A stretch of DNA of 64,000 nucleotides, taken from the NCBI RefSeq assembly GCF_900128505.1, contig NZ_LT669941.1, positions 3,704,728-3,768,727 on the forward strand. The letters are read 5' to 3'. This document shows positions 41,862 through 49,500 of this stretch, piece after piece. Below the pieces are notes generated by a model. That model made no database searches. It saw only the letters and a list, made by a program, of their open reading frames with translations, and was not told the DNA's origin. Position 1 is the first letter of the stretch; each line of letters starts with the position of its first letter. The stretch is from Parabacteroides timonensis. GTDB taxonomy: Bacteria; Bacteroidota; Bacteroidia; Bacteroidales; Tannerellaceae. The position numbers and the translations under genes are program-made.

Positions 41862-43410
41862 ATTTTGGTATCATGGTAATGAACGGTACCATCATTTCCT
41901 CCATGGAGATTCCCCCGTGCTGGAATGTATTCTTATAATAAGATACATAATAATTATAATTGTTCGGGTAAGCGAAGAAATCGTCGTTCATAGCGAAGAT
42001 ATACTTACTGCTCAGATTAGGAGAAGGAAGCCCCACCTTTTCCGGATCGCGCACCTCGAATACTTCTTTCGGGTTGTAATTGAGGTTTTTACCGACTTTA
42101 TAGCGGAGATTGGTGTTTGTATTCCTGTCGCCCACCACCTTTATCGGATTATCTACGCGGATCGTCCCGTGGTCGGTAGTAACGATCACTTTATATCCTT
42201 TATCGGATATGCGCCTGAACAACTCCAGGGTTGTAGAATGCTGGAACCACGAACGGGTCAGGCTACGGTAAGCCGCCTCGCTTTGTGCCAGTTCGCGGAT
42301 CATCTTCATTTCCGTACGGGCATGCGACAACATATCCACAAAGTTCAGTACTACGACATTCAGCTGGTTATGAGTCAATGACGAGATCATATTCAATAGC
42401 TTTTCGCCATACTGCGAATCGTGCACTTTATTATAAGAGAATGTATATTTCTTACGGAAGCGATCTATCTGTGTCTGGATCAACGGAGCTTCATTGAGAT
42501 TTTTCCCTTCCTCGCTCTCCTCGTCAACCCACAAATCCGGGAACATCTTTTCTATCTGCGAAGGCATCAGGCCGGAGAAGATGGAGTTACGGGCATATTG
42601 CGTGGCAGTCGGAAGGATACTATAATACAGCCCTTCATCGAAGGTGAAATATTCAGCAAGCAAATCCTTTACTACACGCCACTGATCCAACCGGAAGTTA
42701 TCGATCAGGATAAAGAAAACCTTCTCGTCGTTATCCAATAACGGGAATACTTTCTTCTTAAAAAGATCCGGACTCATCAAAGGGCGTTCCGCCGGGTTCT
42801 GTATCCAGTTCACATAATTCTTCTTTACAAACTTACCGAAAGCATTGTTGGCCTCTTCCTTTTGCATGCGGAGCATATCAGACATCTGGACTTGGCTACT
42901 TTCGAGCTCCAACTCCCAGTATACCAACTTCTTGTAGAGTTCCATCCAGTCGTCGGTAGTCAACGAGTCGTTGATCTGCATACCGATACGTCCGAACTCC
43001 TGCTGATAGCCGACAGTGGTCGTTTCCGATATGATTACATTCTTATGTACATTCTTCTTAATGGAAAGGAGAAGTTGGTTGGGATTGACCGGCTTGATCA
43101 GGTAATCGGCAATCTTGTTTCCGATCGCCTGGTTCATAATGCTTTCCTCTTCGCTTTTGGTAACCATCACGACCGGGACATTCGGGTTGATCTCCTTAAT
43201 GTGGGCAAGTGTTTCCAGACCAGTCAGACCGGGCATGTTCTCATCGAGGAAAATAATATCGAACGATTGTTCCTTGCAACAGTCGATAGCATCCTGCCCG
43301 CTGATTACCGGAACCACTTCATATCCTTTATCCTGTAAAAACAAAATGTGAGGTTTCAACAAATCGATCTCATCATCTGCCCAAAGTACTCTGTCTTTCT
43401 TTACTGCCAT
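41860..43410 (-). CDS. porX: PorX-type response regulator with alkaline-phosphatase-like domain
   Basis: 516 residues: receiver domain with acidic pocket DDE near residue 17, phospho-acceptor in IIFLDENMPG and the lysine in YLIKPVNPNQ; the C-terminal half is a PglZ/alkaline-phosphatase-type domain (LIDNFRLDQWRV, IVTTDHGTI). This arrangement is that of PorX, a regulator of type 9 secretion in Porphyromonas and Flavobacterium. No PorY sensor is nearby. A -7 box lies at 43435-43442. Confidence 0.9.
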   Translation of the reverse strand: MAVKKDRVLWADDEIDLLKPHILFLQDKGYEVVPVISGQDAIDCCKEQSFDIIFLDENMPGLTGLETLAHIKEINPNVPVVMVTKSEEESIMNQAIGNKIADYLIKPVNPNQLLLSIKKNVHKNVIISETTTVGYQQEFGRIGMQINDSLTTDDWMELYKKLVYWELELESSQVQMSDMLRMQKEEANNAFGKFVKKNYVNWIQNPAERPLMSPDLFKKKVFPLLDNDEKVFFILIDNFRLDQWRVVKDLLAEYFTFDEGLYYSILPTATQYARNSIFSGLMPSQIEKMFPDLWVDEESEEGKNLNEAPLIQTQIDRFRKKYTFSYNKVHDSQYGEKLLNMISSLTHNQLNVVVLNFVDMLSHARTEMKMIRELAQSEAAYRSLTRSWFQHSTTLELFRRISDKGYKVIVTTDHGTIRVDNPIKVVGDRNTNTNLRYKVGKNLNYNPKEVFEVRDPEKVGLPSPNLSSKYIFAMNDDFFAYPNNYNYYVSYYKNTFQHGGISMEEMMVPFITMIPK

Positions 43411-43434
43411 ATCTCTTGCCTTATTAATTCTTAC

Positions 43435-43442
43435 AAATTTAA
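43435..43442 (-). promoter_or_regulatory. -7 box of porX
   Basis: TAAATTTG on the minus strand, 25 bp upstream of the start at 43410. Confidence 0.6.
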
Positions 43443-43564
43443 CTGGAATAGTTTACATAATAACGATCTGTTTGGCAGTTTTGTATATTATTCGATGTTT
43501 TTTTACGGTCTTTTATACCCTGTGTATTAAAATTGTGAACAGTACTTTGGTTATGTAAATACAA

Positions 43565-43590
43565 ATAAAAAAGGGCCCCGCCAAGGCCCT
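43565..43590 (-). terminator. Terminator of the antiporter gene
   Basis: AGGGCC-CCGCCAA-GGCCCT (43572-43590), then six T on the minus strand, 8 bp past the antiporter stop codon. Confidence 0.85.
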
Positions 43591-43597
43591 CTTTGCA

Positions 43598-45118
43598 TTA
43601 CCAATTCTTTTTCATCGTATAGTCTGTAATCCCTAAAGCCTCGTAGGCCTGAAGCAATGCCTCGTCGTTGTCGGAAATCATCAGCAATTTATCGCCCTCC
43701 ATCAGAACCGTATTTCCTTTGGGGATAAAATAACGCCCGTCGCGCATCACCATTACTGCCAGCGTATGGTCGGGCAGGGTAAGCTCCATCAGCTTGTTGC
43801 CATGCGTCAACACTTCCGGTGTTATATCGATCTCGCTCATGGCACTCTTTATACCTTCCGGCAGTTCAATGCCGAACACATCCTTGCGCTCCGGTTCATC
43901 GATCAATCCCAGCCACTTGGCGGCCTGTGTTACAGTCGTTCCCTGGATAAGGAGAGAAAGAATGGTGATGAAGAAGACAACATTAAAGATCAGTCCGGCA
44001 TGTTCTATTCCGGCAATCATCGGATAAGTGGCGAAGATGATCGGCACGGCTCCGCGAAGCCCTACCCACGAAATATACAGTTTCCCTTTTGTCGTAAAGT
44101 TTTTATAAGGGATCAGGCAAAGGAATACGCTGATCGGACGAGCGAAAAGGATCATAAAGATACCGACTGTCAACCCGATCGGGGCAACCGGCAACAATTC
44201 GTGAGGGTTAACGAGCAATCCCAACGTAAGGAACATCACGATCTGCCATAACCAGGCAAAACCGTCAAAGAACGTACCGATACTCTTTTTATGAACGATC
44301 TTGGCATTCCCAACCACCAGACCGGCAATATAAACAGCCAGGTAACCATTACCCTTGCACAGCGTAGTCGCTGCGAAGGTAAAAAATGCAGTGGCCAGCA
44401 ATAAGATCGGATACAACGATTCGTTGTCGATATCGATCTTGTTGATGATAAGTACGGCTAATTTCCCCAACAGGAAACCGGCTATTGCACCAACCGACAA
44501 CTGGATAACCAGCGACAGGATCGCATCGCCCAGGTTCATCCCAGCCGTCTGTATATAGGCGATCAACAGCAAAGTAAGCATATATGCCATCGGGTCGTTA
44601 CTACCACTTTCCAACTCCAGCGTGGGACGCAAGCGTTGTTTCAGATAAACTCCTTTACTCCGGAGAATGGAGAATACGGATGCCGAGTCGGTAGACGACA
44701 TAACAGCCGCCATCAATAACGATTCGGGAAAGGTGAGCGTTTCATAACCCACAACAAGCTTCGATATATAATAAATGAAACCTCCTGTGATAAACGTGGT
44801 AGCTAGCACCCCGACCGTGGCCAGGATGACCCCTTGCGACGCAATCGGTTTTACTTCGGATATCTTCGTATCCATACCACCCGAAAACAGGATGATACTC
44901 AACGCCAGCATACCGATAAACTGTGCTATGTTGGGGTTACTGAACTGTATCCCCAGTCCATCACTACCGAATAACATACCGACTCCCAGAAAGAGCAACA
45001 AAGCGGGGAGTCCGAAACGATAACCTGCCTTACCGGCAAAAATACTAAAAAACAGAATGACGGAAGCAATCAACAAGATTCCCTCCGCATTATGCAGAAT
45101 CTCTAAATCATGGAACAT
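43598..45118 (-). CDS. Potassium/proton antiporter (CPA1 type)
   Basis: About 506 residues from the ATG at 45118; a TTG at 45139 is a weaker start. Twelve or so membrane segments, including SSTDSASVFSILRS and ELESGSNDPMAY of cation/proton exchangers, and a C-terminal TrkA-C-like domain (LPDHTLAVMVMRDGRYFIPKGNTVL). It probably exports K+ or Na+ in exchange for protons. The ligand cannot be told from the sequence. Confidence 0.85.
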   Translation of the reverse strand: MFHDLEILHNAEGILLIASVILFFSIFAGKAGYRFGLPALLLFLGVGMLFGSDGLGIQFSNPNIAQFIGMLALSIILFSGGMDTKISEVKPIASQGVILATVGVLATTFITGGFIYYISKLVVGYETLTFPESLLMAAVMSSTDSASVFSILRSKGVYLKQRLRPTLELESGSNDPMAYMLTLLLIAYIQTAGMNLGDAILSLVIQLSVGAIAGFLLGKLAVLIINKIDIDNESLYPILLLATAFFTFAATTLCKGNGYLAVYIAGLVVGNAKIVHKKSIGTFFDGFAWLWQIVMFLTLGLLVNPHELLPVAPIGLTVGIFMILFARPISVFLCLIPYKNFTTKGKLYISWVGLRGAVPIIFATYPMIAGIEHAGLIFNVVFFITILSLLIQGTTVTQAAKWLGLIDEPERKDVFGIELPEGIKSAMSEIDITPEVLTHGNKLMELTLPDHTLAVMVMRDGRYFIPKGNTVLMEGDKLLMISDNDEALLQAYEALGITDYTMKKNW

Positions 45119-45230
45119 AAGCGGAAACGGTTTACTCAATTATCCTTCAAAATAACAAAAAAAATCTGAAACTACAATGGAATGAATGCCGAAATATCTG
45201 GCTCATATACTGACTAATGAATATATTACG

Positions 45231-45238
45231 TATATTTG
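45231..45238 (+). promoter_or_regulatory. -7 box of the transglutaminase gene
   Basis: TATATTTG on the plus strand. It lies 19 bp before the ATG at 45258, so the longer frame from 45186 would start upstream of the promoter and is rejected. Confidence 0.65.
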
Positions 45239-45257
45239 TCGGGATAAAATTAACACT

Positions 45258-47915
45258 ATGCATAAAACACAATTATTCGCACTATTGTTCATGCTCCTGA
45301 TAGGGACAGCATGCAACAAGCAACAGCACTTCATCTCTGACAATGCATTCAGGGCGGAAGTAGAAAAAGATTTCCAAGCCAAACAGGCAGCTTTGCCTGA
45401 CGGAGATCTGTTCGCAGTTTTCAATCAGGAAATGACACCGCAGGAGAGAGAAGCACTTACCTTCCTGTATGCCTACATGCCGATCGGCGACATCACCGAC
45501 TATGACGGAAAACTCTATCTGGATAACATCCGCAGCTCTTTCCAGGCCAAACAGGAAATGCCCTGGGGCGACAGCATCCCGGAAGACATCTTCCGCCATT
45601 TTGTGCTGCCGATCCGCGTTAACAACGAGAACCTGGACGAAAGCCGCATGGTCTTTTTCGACGAACTGAAAGACCGTGTAAAAGGAATGTCGCTGTACGA
45701 CGCCGTGTTGGAAGTAAACCACTGGTGCCACGAAAAAGTAATTTATACCCCTTCCGACGCCCGTACCAGCTCGCCGCTGGCTTCTGTAAAGACAGCTTAC
45801 GGACGTTGTGGTGAAGAGTCGACCTTTACGGTTGCCGCACTTCGCTCGGTCGGTATCCCTGCCCGCCAGGTATACACTCCGCGCTGGGCGCACACCGACG
45901 ATAACCATGCCTGGGTAGAAGCCTGGGTGAACGGCAAATGGTATTTCCTGGGTGCCTGCGAACCGGAACCGATCCTGAACCTGGGATGGTTTAACGGCCC
46001 GGCATACCGCGGTATGCTGATGCACACCAAAGTATTTGGAAAATACAACGGCCCAGAAGAAGTAATGCTGGAAACAGACGGTTACACGGAAATCAACGTG
46101 ATCGATAACTATGCCCCGACAGGCAAAGCCATCGTAACGATTGTGGATGCGGACGACAAACCCGTTCCCGGCGCCGATGTAGAATTCAAAATCTATAACT
46201 ATGCCGAGTTCTACACCGTTGCCAACAAGAAAACCGACGCCGAAGGAAAGACCTTCCTGACTGCCGGTAAAGGCGATATGTTCGTATGGGCCACCAAAGA
46301 CGGTAAGTTCGGTTTCGATAAAGTATCGTTCGGTAAAGGTGACGTGACTATTAAACTCGATAAGAAACCGGGTGATGCTGTTGAAGCAGTCGCTTTGGAT
46401 GTTATTCCTCCGGTAGAAGGTTCTATCCCTGCCGAAGTAACTCCCGAACAGAAAGAAGCCAACGCCGCACGTCTGTTGGAAGAAGACGCTATCCGTAATA
46501 AATATGTTGCTACCTTCTATACCGAAGAGAAAGCGGAAGCACTGGCAAAAGAACTGGGTATCGATCCGCTGAAGACTTCCGACTTTATGATCGGTAGCCG
46601 TGGCAACTGGATGGAGATCGAAAAGTTCCTGCGCGAAACTCCGGCCGACAAACGTCCGGTAGCGATGGCACTCCTGGATGTAATTTCTGCCAAAGACCTT
46701 CGCGACACGCCCGCTTCCGTCCTGGCAGATCATCTGAACAACACAGAAGTGGTCAGTTCCGAGCAATTCAACCGATATGTACTTAATCCGCGTGTTGCCA
46801 ACGAATTCCTTTCACCTTACCGTAGCTTCTTCATTGCCAACGTAGACGCAGAACTGGCTAAACAGGCCAAAGAAGATCCGATGGCTTTGGTCGATTGGGT
46901 GAAGAAAAACATCACGATCAAGAACGAACTCAACTCGCAACGTATCCCAGTCATGCCGATGGGTGTGTTCAAATCACGTGTTGCCGATACCGGATCACGC
47001 GACATCTTCTTTATCGCAGTAGCTCGCAGCCTGGGTATCCCGGCCCGTATCGAACCGGTAGCCCGCAAGGTGCAGTTTATGAAAGACGGCAACTGGATGG
47101 ACGTAGATTTCGAAGCAGCTGTTCAGACCACTGCCAAGCAAGGAAAGGTAATGGCAACTTATGCCCCGATCAAAGCATTGCAGGACCCGAAGTATTACAG
47201 CCATTTCACTATTGCCAAGATACTTCCGGATGCTAAATTGCAGACATTGAACTTCCGCAGTGCAAGTACCGATATGGGTGTAGGCACCACCTGGAGCACC
47301 CTGTTGAAGAAACCGCAGCCTATCGACGAAGGTAACTATATGATGGTGACCGGAACCCGTATGGCTAACGGCAGCGTACTGGCCGAAGTATCTTTCTTCA
47401 ACGTAGAGCCGGATAAGACAACGGATATCAAACTTGAAATGCGTGAGAACCTGGAAGAAGTACAGGTGATCGGTAATTTCAACTCTGAAAATAAATTCAA
47501 ACGTGCTGACAACGGTGAAGAAACCAGCGTACTGGCTACAACCGGACGTGGCTACTTCGTTGTAGCTATCCTCGGAGCCCGCCAGGAACCGACCAACCAC
47601 GCTATGCGCGACATCGCCGCCGTTAAGAAAGACCTTGAAGAATGGGGACGCAGCATGGTTCTCCTTTTCCCGGATGAAAAAGGTTACAACAGCTTCGATC
47701 CGAAAGAGTTCGGCGACCTGCCTAACACAATTACATACGGTATCGACGCAGACAACCATATCCAGAAAGAGATCGCATCAGCCATGAAGCTACAGAATGC
47801 CAGCCAGCTGCCGATCTTCATCATCGCCGACACCTTCAACCGTGTGGTATTCGTATCCCAAGGATACACCATCGGCTTGGGTGAACAGTTGATGAAAGTG
47901 ATACACAAACTGTAA
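45258..47915 (+). CDS. Transglutaminase-domain lipoprotein
   Basis: 885 residues from ATG 45258, with a lipobox at LIGTAC followed by NKQQ. The transglutaminase-like core has Cys in YGRCGEEST and His in DDNHAWVEAW. A second, weaker transglutaminase-like stretch appears later (DIFFIAVARSLGIPARIEP), without a clear catalytic set. The C-terminal part is rich in beta strands. It could process or cross-link envelope proteins, or be a protease-fold relative; the substrate is unknown. Its GC-rich, regular codon use differs from the AT-rich genes downstream. Confidence 0.8.
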   Translation: MHKTQLFALLFMLLIGTACNKQQHFISDNAFRAEVEKDFQAKQAALPDGDLFAVFNQEMTPQEREALTFLYAYMPIGDITDYDGKLYLDNIRSSFQAKQEMPWGDSIPEDIFRHFVLPIRVNNENLDESRMVFFDELKDRVKGMSLYDAVLEVNHWCHEKVIYTPSDARTSSPLASVKTAYGRCGEESTFTVAALRSVGIPARQVYTPRWAHTDDNHAWVEAWVNGKWYFLGACEPEPILNLGWFNGPAYRGMLMHTKVFGKYNGPEEVMLETDGYTEINVIDNYAPTGKAIVTIVDADDKPVPGADVEFKIYNYAEFYTVANKKTDAEGKTFLTAGKGDMFVWATKDGKFGFDKVSFGKGDVTIKLDKKPGDAVEAVALDVIPPVEGSIPAEVTPEQKEANAARLLEEDAIRNKYVATFYTEEKAEALAKELGIDPLKTSDFMIGSRGNWMEIEKFLRETPADKRPVAMALLDVISAKDLRDTPASVLADHLNNTEVVSSEQFNRYVLNPRVANEFLSPYRSFFIANVDAELAKQAKEDPMALVDWVKKNITIKNELNSQRIPVMPMGVFKSRVADTGSRDIFFIAVARSLGIPARIEPVARKVQFMKDGNWMDVDFEAAVQTTAKQGKVMATYAPIKALQDPKYYSHFTIAKILPDAKLQTLNFRSASTDMGVGTTWSTLLKKPQPIDEGNYMMVTGTRMANGSVLAEVSFFNVEPDKTTDIKLEMRENLEEVQVIGNFNSENKFKRADNGEETSVLATTGRGYFVVAILGARQEPTNHAMRDIAAVKKDLEEWGRSMVLLFPDEKGYNSFDPKEFGDLPNTITYGIDADNHIQKEIASAMKLQNASQLPIFIIADTFNRVVFVSQGYTIGLGEQLMKVIHKL

Positions 47916-47938
47916 GAGACTTATAGTAAAATAATCAA

Positions 47939-47985
47939 CCCCGACTACCGGTATGTTTCAAGCTACCGGTAGTCGGGGTTTTTAT
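47939..47985 (+). terminator. Strong terminator after the transglutaminase gene
   Basis: A perfect 15-bp stem CCCCGACTACCGGTA / TACCGGTAGTCGGGG with a 10-nt loop and five T. The stretch 47986-48200 shows no gene. Confidence 0.9.
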
Positions 47986-48200
47986 TTGGCATATCGTTCC
48001 GGCTCCATGCCGACAATTCGATATCGCTACTCCTATAAAAAGGTTTTGCCATAGTAGTGGCAGAAGATTGCTATTACAAATGAAAAAGAGTTTTATTTAA
48101 ATAGCGGTTTCGAAGAATAACCGAACAATACAACGAACATATCATACAAAAGTCAAAAAGACCATATTCTTTAGAAGGGAGAAGTATTATAAATTCTTTA

Positions 48201-48494
48201 TCACACATAAATTCCCTCCTTCTCTATTCTACTTTTCAGTAAGGTATCCATACGTTCACGTAAACGTACTATATCGACATTACAACCAAATAGAGCCTGC
48301 AAATCCTCTTTTATATGGACTAATGCAAACATACTCGGTTTTGAAGTTTCCAAATAAACATCAACATCACTCCCCTCTGTTTGCTCTCCTCTGGCAACAG
48401 AACCAAATATCCCCATACGAGTAATACCATACTTAGAAGCATTTTTAGCCATATAGTCACGTAAGAGGTTTATATATTCAGATGTAGATTTCAT
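48201..48494 (-). CDS. MNT-type minimal nucleotidyltransferase
   Basis: 97 residues with the nucleotidyltransferase motif FGSVARGEQTEGSDVDV (GS-x10-DxD). Such proteins act as antitoxins with HEPN toxins, or as stand-alone enzymes. Here the partner is not HEPN: the gene follows a kinase-like gene with a 1-bp gap. Base composition is AT-rich compared with flanking housekeeping genes, which fits recent acquisition. Confidence 0.75.
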   Translation of the reverse strand: MKSTSEYINLLRDYMAKNASKYGITRMGIFGSVARGEQTEGSDVDVYLETSKPSMFALVHIKEDLQALFGCNVDIVRLRERMDTLLKSRIEKEGIYV

Positions 48495-48495
48495 A

Positions 48496-49083
48496 TCATT
48501 TCAATCTTATTTGTGTGTCAATGAAATATAGTTTATCATCAATACCATAAAGTACATTATTAGGAACCGCATCAAAAATCTCATATTTCTCATTATGATA
48601 TTCATCTGAATAATCCATTATAAATCCCAAAGATTCCATATAATGCTGTATTTCGGTTTCAGTTGCTTCCCTATCGGCTCTTACATACGGTTGAACAAGT
48701 ACCGCGCAAAATTTATTTTGGCTGTTATAAGCAAATCCGATCATTTCATAAGGGACATTGCTAAAAAAGAGGTTATGAGCCTCAATTCTTACAAAAAAGT
48801 TAGTAAGATCATCACCTGCATACTCAAAATTGTTCAGCTTGACGACAAAATCTTCATTTCCTGTAAAGACTTCATTTTCTCCACCTTTATTAAGATACAC
48901 TAATGATAGAGCATTGAAGTCAATCCACAAATTATGAATAGTGGCAAATTCTTTTAACCTTTCAATTTGCTTTCCCTTATAGCCCTCTGATGGTTCAACT
49001 TCTCCTGCTGTTTCTTTTTCTCTTCTAATGAGATTGGCTGTTTCTTCCAGGATTCGATTGATTGGAGAGTACTTTCTATCCAT
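48496..49083 (-). CDS. Kinase-like protein, MNT partner
   Basis: 195 residues. The middle has GGENEVFTGNEDFVVKLNNFEY, resembling the P-loop and lysine strand of a protein-kinase-like N-lobe, and the C-terminus has NVLYGIDDKLYFIDTQIRLK, like an activation-segment Asp. It may belong to the polyvalent protein kinase-like group found in phage and plasmid proteins. No catalytic HxD is plain. A TATATTTG box at 49145-49152 heads the pair. Toxin role is only a possibility. Confidence 0.5.
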   Translation of the reverse strand: MDRKYSPINRILEETANLIRREKETAGEVEPSEGYKGKQIERLKEFATIHNLWIDFNALSLVYLNKGGENEVFTGNEDFVVKLNNFEYAGDDLTNFFVRIEAHNLFFSNVPYEMIGFAYNSQNKFCAVLVQPYVRADREATETEIQHYMESLGFIMDYSDEYHNEKYEIFDAVPNNVLYGIDDKLYFIDTQIRLK

Positions 49084-49144
49084 TGCTTATGAAATTCATT
49101 AATATAAGTCCGTTCCATTTTTTAGTTACTTAAAGTGACTTCTG

Positions 49145-49152
49145 CAAATATA
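49145..49152 (-). promoter_or_regulatory. -7 box of the kinase-like / MNT pair
   Basis: TATATTTG on the minus strand, 62 bp upstream of the start at 49083. Confidence 0.6.
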
Positions 49153-49267
49153 AAGAATTATTCGCAAATTATCCATAACCTAAAGAATTAGGAATACTAT
49201 AAACACCAACCAAATGTATATAACAAAAAAATCCTCCCGAACTAATTCGGAAGGATTTTGCATTTTG

Positions 49268-49350
49268 TGCGGCTGAAGGGACTCGAACCCCCACGCCGTG
49301 AAGCACCAGATCCTAAGTCTGGCGTGGCTACCAATTACACCACAGCCGCA
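49268..49350 (-). tRNA. tRNA-Leu (anticodon TAG)
   Basis: An 83-nt cloverleaf on the minus strand: acceptor stem TGCGGCTG/CAGCCGCA, anticodon stem CCAGA/TCTGG with loop CTTAGGA, a long variable arm (class II) and the TTCGAGTCC T-loop. CCA is not encoded. Confidence 0.95.
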
Positions 49351-49383
49351 TTTGGATTGCGGTGCAAAGGTAATTCTTTTTTA

Positions 49384-49497
49384 TTAATTTGCAAGTTTTT
49401 CAGGGGAGATTTTATTTTTATCGGCTCCCAACGGTTCAGGATCGGACAAAAGGCGTGCTATTGCAGCCTCGAGAATCGTATCTTTTCCTTTTTTCAT
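49384..49497 (-). CDS. 37-residue putative small protein
   Basis: MKKGKDTILEAAIARLLSDP followed by 17 residues and TAA. It starts three bases after the parC stop codon on the same strand, so it would be read through from parC. The composition is protein-like (acidic and basic helical). I do not recognise it; the length gives limited support. Confidence 0.4.
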   Translation of the reverse strand: MKKGKDTILEAAIARLLSDPEPLGADKNKISPEKLAN

Positions 49498-49500
49498 AGG

